Positions 16,430 to 24,613 of a stretch of DNA of 24,743 nt are shown one piece after another (position 1 is the first letter of the stretch; each line of letters begins with the position of its first letter). The DNA is from Opitutia bacterium UBA7876 (GTDB lineage: Bacteria > Verrucomicrobiota > Verrucomicrobiia > Opitutales > Seribacteraceae), in assembly GCA_002500665.1 (NCBI GenBank), contig DLRY01000092.1:1-24743 (forward strand), in the 5' to 3' direction. Made by a program: the position numbers and the translations under genes. A model generated the notes under the pieces. That model made no database searches. It was not told where the DNA came from and saw nothing but the letters and a program-made list of their open reading frames with translations.

Positions 16430-17743
16430 ATGAAAGTTACTTCGCGCAGAAATTTCATCAAAACTTCGGGAGCCGTGGGCAGCTTCTTCATCCTGCCCTC
16501 CGGGTTGCGGGCCAATTCACCCAACGGCAAAATTTGCACCGCCCACATCGGGACCGGAGGGAAGGGACGCGTGGACACGGCGTATCTGGCCAAACACAAG
16601 CACGTCGAGGTGCTGGGCCTTTGCGACGTCGACTACAAGCACGGCAAGATCGACACCTGGTCGAAACAATTCAAAAGCGCTACCGCTTATCAAGACTACC
16701 GCGAAATGCTGGCCGAACTCGACGAGAAGATCGACGTGGTCTCCATCTCCACGCCCGATCATACCCACTACCCCGCCACCCTTGCGGCGATGGAACTCGG
16801 CAAGCACGTCTACACCCAAAAACCTCTTACCCACAAGCTATCCGAGGCCCGTCACCTGGCCAAGTTCGCAAAGGAAAAGGGCCTGACCACCCAGATGGGA
16901 ATCCAGAATCAATCCCGTGAAGCCTACCGCTTGACCCGTCACTACCTGCGTGAGGGAATTCTCGGGAAGATCAGTAAGGTCTACGTCTGGTCCTTCAAGA
17001 TCTGGGGATACGATGGAGAACCCTTCAAGGAAAAATCAGAAACTCCGGATTCCCTGGACTGGAACCTTTGGCTGGGAACCGCTCCCGTTCATGATTACGT
17101 CGGCAAGGTTTATCACCCCGGACAGTGGCGCAAGCTCATCGACTTCGGTTGCGGGACCCTCGGCGACATGGGCATCCACATCTTCGACACTCCTTTCAAG
17201 GCTCTCGACCTCAAAGACCCCCTCTGGGTTGAAGCCGATTGTCGCGAACCCAACGGTTTCGGTCATGCGGAAAAGAACATGGTGCGTTACGGATTCGCCC
17301 CATCGAAATACACAACCGATGACTTCACCTTCACTTGGTGGGACGGTTCCGACTCCCCCCGTCATAAGAACAACCCCGACCTGATCCTGCCCAATGGCGA
17401 CCAATTGCCCAAGCAGGGTGCGGTCTTCGTGGGCGAGGCAGGACGCATGGTCCTGCCCCATTGCTCGATGCCTACCTTCTACCCGGAATCGGTCCTCAAG
17501 AACGTCCCCAAGCCTGACATCCAAGGAGTCGACCACTACACCCAGTTCCTCGATGCCATCGAAGGCAAGGACAAGACTTTGGCTGGGTTCGACTATGCCG
17601 GTCCCCTCGCCGAGTCACTCTGCCTCGGAGTGGTAGCCTGCCAGTTCCCCGGCAAGCGCCTCGACTGGAACGCCAAGAAGATGAAGGTCACCAACTTGGC
17701 CGAAGCCAACCCGCATCTCGAAGGCAAATACCGAAAGTTCTGA
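16430..17743 (+). CDS. Gfo/Idh/MocA family oxidoreductase with Tat signal
   Basis: This protein has 437 residues. It begins with a twin-arginine signal (SRRNFIKTSGAVGSFFILPSG, arginines 6-7), which is common in PVC members of this family. A Rossmann dinucleotide site follows (AHIGTGGKGR, 39-47), then CDVD near 65-68 and DVVSISTPDHTHYPATLAAMELGKHVY. The catalytic-region lysine block reads TQKPLTH (129-135), where many members have EKP. The C-terminal half is the usual substrate and dimer domain, with WNLWLGTAP, FGCGTLGDMGIHIFD and FTWWDGSD. Such enzymes oxidise, reduce or epimerise sugars, or hydrolyse glycosides in an NAD-assisted way (GH109 and related). Tat export means the cofactor would be loaded before translocation. 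Sulfatase C follows 39 bases later, which suggests shared use on the same glycan. Confidence 0.92.
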   Translation: MKVTSRRNFIKTSGAVGSFFILPSGLRANSPNGKICTAHIGTGGKGRVDTAYLAKHKHVEVLGLCDVDYKHGKIDTWSKQFKSATAYQDYREMLAELDEKIDVVSISTPDHTHYPATLAAMELGKHVYTQKPLTHKLSEARHLAKFAKEKGLTTQMGIQNQSREAYRLTRHYLREGILGKISKVYVWSFKIWGYDGEPFKEKSETPDSLDWNLWLGTAPVHDYVGKVYHPGQWRKLIDFGCGTLGDMGIHIFDTPFKALDLKDPLWVEADCREPNGFGHAEKNMVRYGFAPSKYTTDDFTFTWWDGSDSPRHKNNPDLILPNGDQLPKQGAVFVGEAGRMVLPHCSMPTFYPESVLKNVPKPDIQGVDHYTQFLDAIEGKDKTLAGFDYAGPLAESLCLGVVACQFPGKRLDWNAKKMKVTNLAEANPHLEGKYRKF

Positions 17744-17782
17744 TTCTTGGATTTCTCTTCCCTTTTCTCAAAAATTCAAAGG

Positions 17783-19456
17783 ATGAAAGTCAGGCCCAAA
17801 CTGATCGGGTGGCTGTTAGTCACCCTGCTTTGCTTCATAAATGGGTTCGAACTGACGGCTTCGGACAAACCGAACGTAGTCTTCATTCTCTCGGACAACC
17901 AGAGCTACTACGAGATGAGCTGCCACGGTCACGCCGATATCAAGACACCCCATATCGACAAGCTCGCCGATCAAAGCGTGGAATTCACCAATTTCCACGC
18001 CCCTCCGTTTTGCTCCCCCAGTCGGGCCGTCATCCTGACCGGCCGGTATGCGATACGTTCGGGTGTCTTCACCACGATTGCAGGACGTTCCATTCTCCAT
18101 AAGGACGAGAAGACCTTACCCAAGTTTCTCAAGCCGCATGGTTATCACAGCGCCATATTCGGCAAGTGGCACCTTGGATTCAGCTACCCGTACAGACCAC
18201 AGGACCGCGGGTTTGACGAGGTATTTGTCCACGGCGGAGGGGGCGTCGGGCAAATGGAGGACTACTACGGCAACTCCCTCTTCGACACGACTTTCATCCA
18301 CAATGGGAAAGTCAGCCCGAGCAAAGGCTACTGCACCGACGTCTTGTTCGACCGGGCGATGGATTACGTCGAGGCAAAGCAAAAGGAAAAACAGCCTTTC
18401 TTCTGCTTCGTGTCTACCCCGGTCACGCATTCCCCCCATCACGGCCCGAAGGAACTGGTCGCTCAATTGAAGGCCGAGGGCATCCAAGGAAACGTTCAAC
18501 TTTACGCTCAGGTCCAGAACCTCGATGCCAACATCGGACGCATGATGAAAAAGATCAATGAGCTGGGCTTGTCCGATGACACCATCCTTATCTACGCCTC
18601 CGATCAAGGCATGAACGACCGTGGTGCTCCGCATGGTGACAACCGTAAGGGTCTTGGCTACGACCCGGCCCATCACGTCCCCTTCATGATCCGTCTCCCG
18701 GGAGCCAAACCAAAAGTCGTCGAGCGCATAGCCGGGATGATCGACTTCTTTCCCACCATCCTCGACCTCTGTGGCATCAAGAAGCCTGACAACATAGACG
18801 GCATCAGCCTGAAACCCTTGTTGGTCGAAAAGAAAGGCTACCCTGCAGACCGCACGATCATCATCCAGTGCCCACGAAGCAGGCAGGCAACCAAATGGAG
18901 GAACTCGGCCGTCAAGACCGACCGCTGGCGTTTGGTCAATGGAGCAAAACTTTACGACGTTACGGTCGACCCGCGCCAAAACACGGACTTGGCTGGAAAG
19001 AATCCTGAGGTAGTGGATGAACTACGCCAAGCCTACGAAAACTACTGGGCCGACCTGCCCGACCAGACCACCACCCTAAGCCGGCACATCCTCGGTCACC
19101 CCGATTGCCTCGACGAGATCGCTCTCAACGGCATGGACTGGTATCGGGGGGCGTCTCCATGGAACAACGGGGCCTATAAGCGCCCGTCCAGCGGAGCCTG
19201 GGCCGTTACGCTTTCCGAAAAGGGCGGCTACCAATTCGAATGCCGATTCTTTCCGAGGGCCGCCGACAAGCCGATCGGCGCATCGGGAGCCGAGATTAAG
19301 ATTGGTGACCATACCGCCGAAACCGATCTTGCCGAAGGGGCCAAGAAGGCCACCTTCGAGCTCACCCTGGAAGCCGGGGACTACGACCTCGAGGCCTCTT
19401 TTGCCAAGGGCAAGAAACGCTTGGGCGCCCTCTGGGTATACGTGAAGAAACTTTAA
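17783..19456 (+). CDS. S1-type sulfatase with C-terminal beta domain and DNQ metal motif (sulfatase C)
   Basis: This protein has 557 residues from the ATG at 17783, which opens a signal peptide (MKVRPKLIGWLLVTLLCFING). The TTG at 17747 would only prepend a non-signal tail. The formylglycine motif is canonical, FCSPSRAVILTG with C77. GKWHLG, TPVTHSPHHGP and YASDQGMNDRGAPHGDNRKG are in place. The first metal motif reads SDNQ (D38-N39), so the second calcium-binding aspartate is replaced by asparagine; I recall DNQ in a recurring sulfatase subgroup. After the sulfatase core, residues about 445-557 form an extra beta-rich region with MDWYRGASPWNNGAYKRP and a repetitive acidic/basic tail, possibly a subunit-contact or glycan-binding domain. 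It sits between the oxidoreductase and sulfatase D with short gaps, so it is probably in one operon. Confidence 0.93.
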   Translation: MKVRPKLIGWLLVTLLCFINGFELTASDKPNVVFILSDNQSYYEMSCHGHADIKTPHIDKLADQSVEFTNFHAPPFCSPSRAVILTGRYAIRSGVFTTIAGRSILHKDEKTLPKFLKPHGYHSAIFGKWHLGFSYPYRPQDRGFDEVFVHGGGGVGQMEDYYGNSLFDTTFIHNGKVSPSKGYCTDVLFDRAMDYVEAKQKEKQPFFCFVSTPVTHSPHHGPKELVAQLKAEGIQGNVQLYAQVQNLDANIGRMMKKINELGLSDDTILIYASDQGMNDRGAPHGDNRKGLGYDPAHHVPFMIRLPGAKPKVVERIAGMIDFFPTILDLCGIKKPDNIDGISLKPLLVEKKGYPADRTIIIQCPRSRQATKWRNSAVKTDRWRLVNGAKLYDVTVDPRQNTDLAGKNPEVVDELRQAYENYWADLPDQTTTLSRHILGHPDCLDEIALNGMDWYRGASPWNNGAYKRPSSGAWAVTLSEKGGYQFECRFFPRAADKPIGASGAEIKIGDHTAETDLAEGAKKATFELTLEAGDYDLEASFAKGKKRLGALWVYVKKL

Positions 19457-19472
19457 AACCTCATTTTAACTC

Positions 19473-21482
19473 ATGCAAAGAAACCTTTTTTCAAAGTACT
19501 TTTTCCTCTTCATTCAAGGTGTGGCATTCCTCACGATGCCCATTACTCTTGAGGCAAAGGCTGATCAGCCTAACGTCATATTCATATTAACCGATGACTT
19601 GGGTTACGGAGACCTCGGCGTTCTTTTTCAAAAACAGCGCGAGGGAGTTCAGCTCAAAACCCCGGAATTGGATCAAATGGCCGAGGAAGGCACGATCATG
19701 AACCGGCATTACTGTCCCGCGCCCATTTGCGCTCCTTCTCGAGCCTCCCTCATAACGGGTTTGCACCAAGGGCACTCTAACGTGCGCAACATGCAATTCG
19801 ACAAGGCCATCGAGGATAATTGGAATTTTGCAAACACCTTGAAGAAAGCGGGTTACCACACAATCCTATTGGGTAAGTACGGGTTGCAGGGCTGGGGCAA
19901 TTCTCCGGAAAAATGGGCAGGTTATCCGACGAAACGGGGCTTTGATTATTTCTATGGCTACGTCAGGCATGTGGACGGACACCAGCATTATCCAGCTAAC
20001 GTTTGGGAGCTTGGAGACAATAAATCCCATCAGCAGAAAAAGGAAGTCTGGGAAAACAACAAGGAAGTTTCCGCAGGTTTGGACAAATGCTACACCACCG
20101 ATTTATGGACCGCCAAGGCCAAGCAATTGATCGTGGCGGAAACCAAAGAGAATCCCAAGCGGCCGTTCTTCATGTTTCTTTCCTACGACACCCCCCATGC
20201 CGCGCTGCAATTGCCTACCATCGCCTACCCCAAAGGCAAAGGAATCAAAGGCGGACTGCAATGGTTGGGGAAACCCGGCAGAATGATAAACACTGCAGAG
20301 GGAACCATCGATCAGTATCGCGATCCCCATTACACCGACAAGGGTCTGACGGACGTGGCAGAAAGGTTTGCCACTTCCATTACCCGGATTGATCATTGCA
20401 TAGGTGATCTTCTGCAAACCCTCAAAGACCTTAAGATCGACAAGGAAACCATTGTCATATTCTCCTCCGACAACGGGCCTCATCGGGAATCCTACATCAA
20501 AGGAGCTCGGTGGAGTCCATCTGTCTTCGGATCGGCCGGCAAATTCACGGGCTCCAAAGGTTCGTCCCAAGAAGGAGGACTTCGAGTGCCCACCTTGGCG
20601 TGGGGACCTTCGAGGATAAAGGCGGGGCAAAAATCCGACGAACCTTCCCAGTTTCATGATTGGATGGCCACCTTTTGCGATTATGCCGGTCTTGTTGCGC
20701 CCGCAAGAACGGATGGAGTATCACTCACCCCGACCCTCCATCAGACGGGTAAGCAAAGGCAAGGCGTTGTCTACGTAGAATTCAACAACCAACAGGGACT
20801 GTACTTGGATGGCTACAAAGGCTTGCGTATGAAAGCCACGGATCATTCGGTCGACTTTGCCATTTTCAACACCATGGATGACGAGCCTGAATCGAAGAAC
20901 CTGGCCGGAACCTCAAAAGAGTTCGTTCTTTTGCAAAAGAGGATGAAGGACGAAGTGCTCAGGATAAGAATGCCCAACCGGCACGCTAAGAAATCCTATG
21001 ATGAGGAATTTGTCCCCGGCCTTGCCATTGCCGAAGGTGATTTAAGCCAGGGCGTGTTGGTCCGGTCCTACCTTGGGACGTGGGACTGGGTTCCCGAGTT
21101 TCTTCATATAAAAGCCAAGACCATATCCGTGGAAAAGAACATCGGCCTAGGGTCGCTTCCTGCTGGAAAAAGCGCAGGCTTGTTGTTTACCGGTCACCTC
21201 AAAATTCCCACTTCAGGAGACTGGACCTTTCAGTGCGAGGCATCGGGTGGCTTGATTTTCAAAATACACAACAAACTGGTCCTCGATGGTGACTACAAGT
21301 ACGACGGAAGCGAGCTCAGCTCTACGGTAAGACTGGCTGCGGGCATTCATCCCTATCGCTTGTATTACAAGACGTCCTCCGAAAAACCCGCCCTCAACCT
21401 GCAATGGGAAGGCCCAAATACTGCCAAGGGCTCGATCCCCCCTGATTCATTTGTTATGCCACGAAAGCGCGGGAAAAAATGA
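19473..21482 (+). CDS. S1-type sulfatase fused to a C-terminal PA14-like domain (sulfatase D)
   Basis: This protein has 669 residues, longer than a usual sulfatase because of a C-terminal extension. A signal peptide is visible at about residues 1-29. Core motifs are ILTDDLGYGDLG (D41-D42), a canonical CAPSRASLITG with C86, FSSDNGPH, and GSKGSSQEGGLRVP. The usual GKWHLG reads GKYGLQGWG, a variant that I associate with a recurring sulfatase subgroup that also carries RGFDYFYGY, as seen here. From about residue 528 a PA14-like beta domain follows: GLLFTGHLKIPTSGDWTFQC, SGGLIFKIHNKLVLDGD and LNLQWEGP. It probably binds carbohydrate or anchors the enzyme. The ATG at 19473 lies 16 bases after the sulfatase C stop. 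Codon use is visibly less GC-rich than in sulfatase E next door. Confidence 0.93.
   Translation: MQRNLFSKYFFLFIQGVAFLTMPITLEAKADQPNVIFILTDDLGYGDLGVLFQKQREGVQLKTPELDQMAEEGTIMNRHYCPAPICAPSRASLITGLHQGHSNVRNMQFDKAIEDNWNFANTLKKAGYHTILLGKYGLQGWGNSPEKWAGYPTKRGFDYFYGYVRHVDGHQHYPANVWELGDNKSHQQKKEVWENNKEVSAGLDKCYTTDLWTAKAKQLIVAETKENPKRPFFMFLSYDTPHAALQLPTIAYPKGKGIKGGLQWLGKPGRMINTAEGTIDQYRDPHYTDKGLTDVAERFATSITRIDHCIGDLLQTLKDLKIDKETIVIFSSDNGPHRESYIKGARWSPSVFGSAGKFTGSKGSSQEGGLRVPTLAWGPSRIKAGQKSDEPSQFHDWMATFCDYAGLVAPARTDGVSLTPTLHQTGKQRQGVVYVEFNNQQGLYLDGYKGLRMKATDHSVDFAIFNTMDDEPESKNLAGTSKEFVLLQKRMKDEVLRIRMPNRHAKKSYDEEFVPGLAIAEGDLSQGVLVRSYLGTWDWVPEFLHIKAKTISVEKNIGLGSLPAGKSAGLLFTGHLKIPTSGDWTFQCEASGGLIFKIHNKLVLDGDYKYDGSELSSTVRLAAGIHPYRLYYKTSSEKPALNLQWEGPNTAKGSIPPDSFVMPRKRGKK
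19592..19618 (+). repeat. 27-base exact repeat in sulfatase D, copy 1 (matches 21673-21699)
   Basis: This stretch is identical over 27 bases to 21673-21699 in sulfatase E, in the same reading frame, and encodes the metal-site segment DDLGYGDLG. The flanking bases differ at both ends. A conserved protein motif explains part of it, but identical codons across the whole run hint at common descent of the two genes or local gene conversion. Confidence 0.7.
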
Positions 21483-21556
21483 CCACGAAGGGGTTGCATA
21501 AACAATCATTCCAACTTTATTCCGATTACTTTCCATCCGATCTTAGCTAAATCCAC

Positions 21557-22903
21557 ATGAAACACCCAAGTCATTCTTTCTTATTCGCCCTCCTCGCTCT
21601 TGCCGGAGCTTGCCTCTTTAGCTCGACTGCCATGTCGGCCGCCGTCAAACCCAACGTCGTCCTGATCTATATCGATGACTTGGGTTACGGAGACCTCGGG
21701 TGCTATGACTGCGAGGACATACCCACTCCGCACGTCGACCGCTTGGCCAAGGAAGGGGTACGCTTCACGGCGTCTTACATTACCAACCCGCCCTGCTGCC
21801 CGAGCCGGTGCGCCCTGATGATGGGCCAGTACGGTCAACGCTTCGGCAAGTATGGGATGTCCCGCGGACTGCCCATCCCCGAGGACCGCCCCACCCTCGC
21901 CAAGTTCATGGGTGAGAACGGCTACGTCACCGGCCAGATCGGCAAGTGGGACGTCGGATCGAAAGCCCAAGGGCCACTCCAAGTCGGCTTCGCGGAAGTC
22001 GCTCAGAAGCCACCCAAGAAAAAGGGATCGAAATACTTCTGCAAGAACAAGGAAGGAGAAATCCAGTGGCTGACCGACTACGACGGAGACAACGTCGTCA
22101 CCTTCATCGAACGACACAAGGACAAACCCTTCTTTCTCTACTGGTCTCCCGAAGCCGTGCATTCGAAAAACGACGAAGCGCCTCCAAGCCTGACCGAGCG
22201 CACCACCGCGAAAGGGAAACGGAGCAAATTGGCCGGGGCCATCGTCTCGGTCGACGACCAAGTGGGCAAACTCTTGAAAACGTTGAACAAACACGGCCTG
22301 CGCAAGAACACACTGGTGATATTCTCCAGCGACAACGGGGCCAACGGGAGCGAGAATGGGTCCTCCGCGCCCTATCGGGGAGGTAAAGGGAGCGGCACCC
22401 AGCAGGAGGGCTGGGTGCGCGTACCGACCGTCTTCTCCATGCCCGGCGTCATTCCCCAAGGAAAGGACTACCACAAGCAAATCGCCAACTTCGATTTCTA
22501 TTCCACCATCGCCTCAGTAGCCGGTTTGACCATCCCGAAACATTGCGACGGAGTGAACTTGATCCCCTACTTAAACGGCAAGCAAGAAGGAGAGCCGCAC
22601 GAGTATCTTTTTTGGCTCAACAACGAGCCTGGTGACGCCGAAAGGAGGCATCTCATCGCGGTGCGCTGGAAGAAGTGGAGACTCTATAAAAAGTACGCCA
22701 AGGATGACTGGCAATTGTTCGACCTAAAGGCCGATCCGAAGGAGGAACGTAACGTCGCGGACAAACATCCTCAGGTCGTCAAGCAGCTTTCGGCCAAGCA
22801 CGCGGACTGGGTCAAGACCCTCGCCCCCTTGGGCAAGATTCCCAAACTCGACAGATCCGACGATCGCATTGGGACGGGTCACGGTTGGGCTTACGCCAAG
22901 TGA
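21557..22903 (+). CDS. S1-type sulfatase with canonical CxPxR motif and KWD in place of KWH (sulfatase E)
   Basis: This exported sulfatase has 448 residues with a signal peptide (hydrophobic about 8-25, cleavage near MSA). The metal site is YIDDLGYGDLG (D40-D41). The maturation motif is PPCCPSRCALMMG, read as C80-C-P82-S-R84. The active-site lysine block is GKWDVGSK, with aspartate where most S1 sulfatases have histidine. FFLYWSPEAVHSKNDEAP and FSSDNGANGSENGSS follow, then GGKGSGTQQEGWVRVP. The end is LFDLKADPKEERNVADKHP. The stop TGA overlaps a GTG start of the next gene, which implies translational coupling. The gene is 74 bases after sulfatase D. The substrate cannot be deduced; the changed histidine may mark a different leaving-group or substrate geometry. 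Confidence 0.93.
   Translation: MKHPSHSFLFALLALAGACLFSSTAMSAAVKPNVVLIYIDDLGYGDLGCYDCEDIPTPHVDRLAKEGVRFTASYITNPPCCPSRCALMMGQYGQRFGKYGMSRGLPIPEDRPTLAKFMGENGYVTGQIGKWDVGSKAQGPLQVGFAEVAQKPPKKKGSKYFCKNKEGEIQWLTDYDGDNVVTFIERHKDKPFFLYWSPEAVHSKNDEAPPSLTERTTAKGKRSKLAGAIVSVDDQVGKLLKTLNKHGLRKNTLVIFSSDNGANGSENGSSAPYRGGKGSGTQQEGWVRVPTVFSMPGVIPQGKDYHKQIANFDFYSTIASVAGLTIPKHCDGVNLIPYLNGKQEGEPHEYLFWLNNEPGDAERRHLIAVRWKKWRLYKKYAKDDWQLFDLKADPKEERNVADKHPQVVKQLSAKHADWVKTLAPLGKIPKLDRSDDRIGTGHGWAYAK
21673..21699 (+). repeat. 27-base exact repeat in sulfatase E, copy 2 (matches 19592-19618)
   Basis: This is the second copy of the identical 27-base run described at 19592-19618. It encodes the same DDLGYGDLG metal-binding segment. 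The two copies are about 2.1 kb apart in direct orientation. Confidence 0.7.
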
Positions 22904-23571
22904 CCAAGCCATTGGATCCTGCCACTATCCAAAATATTTTTTGGGACGTCGATGGGGTCTTGGCGGATTTGAACCATGCATACTACCATTTCCTGACCGG
23001 GCATCCCAACTATCGGGATCAGTACAAAAACCTGCAGTGGGACCAACTCCCGGACGTCCTTCCGATCATCCCCGAGTATGGCGCTCTGGAATTGAAAACC
23101 CATCCGGAACTGGGAGCCGAGATGGACCGCGATTTTTGCTCCGATAAAGACTTTTTCAGAAATCGTCCGCTTTACCCGAAAGTGATCGAAGTCCTCAAGG
23201 AACTCAATCGGTTGGGCTACCGTCAGTTCACCCTGTCCGCGACCTTCGACGTCGAGACTAAGATGGCCTACCTTAGGGAAATCCTCGAACCCGTCACTGA
23301 CTTCCTGATTATTGAATGCGTGCAGCATGGGGAGTTCATGCACGACACCGCCAAAATCGACCGGCTGAAGGCCTGCTTTCAAAAATACGATCTCAACCCC
23401 GAAGAAACCATCTTGGTCGACGACCGGATCTACAACCAATATGCAGCCATCGAGTCCGGTGCCCATCCCGTCCGCATGCGTTGCGCATTCACAACCGACT
23501 TGCCAAGCGAGCTGTCCTGGATTCCTGAATTTGCAAACGTCGAAGAGGTCAAAGACTGGTTGGGCGAATAA
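22900..23571 (+). CDS. HAD-superfamily hydrolase (probable phosphatase), translationally coupled
   Basis: This protein has 223 residues from GTG at 22900, which overlaps the sulfatase E stop as GTGA. The TTG at 22885 is a less likely start. HAD motif I is FWDVDGVLAD with nucleophile D16 and acid D18. A motif II serine/threonine lies in TLSATFD, and motif IV is ILVDDRIYNQ with D174-D175. A helical cap lies between motif I and motif II, as in phosphoglycolate phosphatase-type members. There is no signal peptide, so it is cytoplasmic, unlike its neighbours. A plausible but unproven role is dephosphorylation of a sugar phosphate released during use of the desulfated glycan. The substrate is unknown. 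The phosphoesterase gene starts 7 bases after its stop. Confidence 0.86.
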   Translation: MTKPLDPATIQNIFWDVDGVLADLNHAYYHFLTGHPNYRDQYKNLQWDQLPDVLPIIPEYGALELKTHPELGAEMDRDFCSDKDFFRNRPLYPKVIEVLKELNRLGYRQFTLSATFDVETKMAYLREILEPVTDFLIIECVQHGEFMHDTAKIDRLKACFQKYDLNPEETILVDDRIYNQYAAIESGAHPVRMRCAFTTDLPSELSWIPEFANVEEVKDWLGE

Positions 23572-23578
23572 AGAAAAA

Positions 23579-24613
23579 ATGATGAACAACCTGAAAACCT
23601 TTTTCGCACTTTTATTCCTATTCACACCGCTGAGCCAGCTATCCGTTGCGGTGGAGAGGAATTGTTCCGAACAAAAGATTCCAAAGAACGAAAAATCCTT
23701 CACCTTAGCGGTTTTACCGGACACCCAATTCTACTGCGATACTCGGCTGAAGCTTTCCAAAAAGTGGGGAAACGGGGACTTGCGACGCTACTTTTTCGAG
23801 CAGACCCGCTGGGTAAGAGATAATCATAAGCGACTCAATATCGCTTTTCTCGTGCACGAAGGAGATATCGTCCAGGCGGACGCGCCCGAAGAGTGGGCCA
23901 TCGCAAAGGAGGCCATGTCCATCCTGGACGGCAAGGTGCCCTATTGCCTGTGTCTTGGAAACCACGACATGGGATTCCAAAAGTCGAACAACAAGTACGG
24001 CGGGGATATCGCCGTGAACCGGACCACTCACTTCAACAAATATTTTCCCCGTGAAAAATATGCCAAGACAAAGGAGTTCGGCGGAACATTCGATCCCAAG
24101 CGCCATGACAATTCATGGTATCACTTCGAGGCTTCCGGCATGAAGTTTCTCATCGTATCGCTCGAATGCAAGCCCCGCGACGAAGTCCTGAATTGGGCGA
24201 ACAAGGTGGTTGCCAATAACCCCGACCATCGAGTCATCGTTCTGACCCATGCTTACATGAGGGCGAACGGAAAAAGGTTCGATAAATTGGGATATAAGAT
24301 CACTGGAAACGCAGGTGAAGCGATCTGGCAAAAATTGGTCAGCAAACACAAAAACGTCTTCATGGTTTTGTGCGGACATGCAAGTGGTGAAGCGGTCCTT
24401 TCCTCTAAGGGCGATCACGGCAACCAGGTTCACCAAGTCCTGAGCGACTATCAAAACTTGCATAACGGAGGAGAATCTTGGCTGCGCTACATGGTTTTCG
24501 AACCAAGCGAGAACAAGATCAAGGTCTATACCTACAACCCGGCACTCGACAAATTCCGCAACCAACCATCAAGCCGATTCGATTTGCAATATCAAATGAC
24601 AACGGATTTCTAA
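23579..24613 (+). CDS. Secreted calcineurin-like metallophosphoesterase
   Basis: This protein has 344 residues. The ATG at 23579 (a second ATG follows at once) was chosen because it opens a signal peptide, MMNNLKTFFALLFLFTPLSQ; earlier in-frame starts lie inside the HAD gene. Metal-binding motifs of the calcineurin-like phosphoesterase family are present in order: LPDTQFY with D48, VHEGDIVQ with D96, LGNHDM with N128-H129, VLTHAYM, and LCGHASGE. This subgroup, with DTQ in place of the more usual DxH first motif, is common among extracellular phosphoesterases of environmental bacteria. It could release phosphate from glycans, nucleotides or lipids; nothing in the sequence decides between them. 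It is the last gene of the run. Its codon use is AT-richer than that of the sulfatases upstream. Confidence 0.88.
   Translation: MMNNLKTFFALLFLFTPLSQLSVAVERNCSEQKIPKNEKSFTLAVLPDTQFYCDTRLKLSKKWGNGDLRRYFFEQTRWVRDNHKRLNIAFLVHEGDIVQADAPEEWAIAKEAMSILDGKVPYCLCLGNHDMGFQKSNNKYGGDIAVNRTTHFNKYFPREKYAKTKEFGGTFDPKRHDNSWYHFEASGMKFLIVSLECKPRDEVLNWANKVVANNPDHRVIVLTHAYMRANGKRFDKLGYKITGNAGEAIWQKLVSKHKNVFMVLCGHASGEAVLSSKGDHGNQVHQVLSDYQNLHNGGESWLRYMVFEPSENKIKVYTYNPALDKFRNQPSSRFDLQYQMTTDF

Noticed and set aside
22885..22899. TTG at 22885 as the start of the HAD gene
   Set aside because: The GTG at 22900 gives a four-base overlap with the sulfatase stop and leaves motif I at a normal distance from the N-terminus; the extra five residues have no support.
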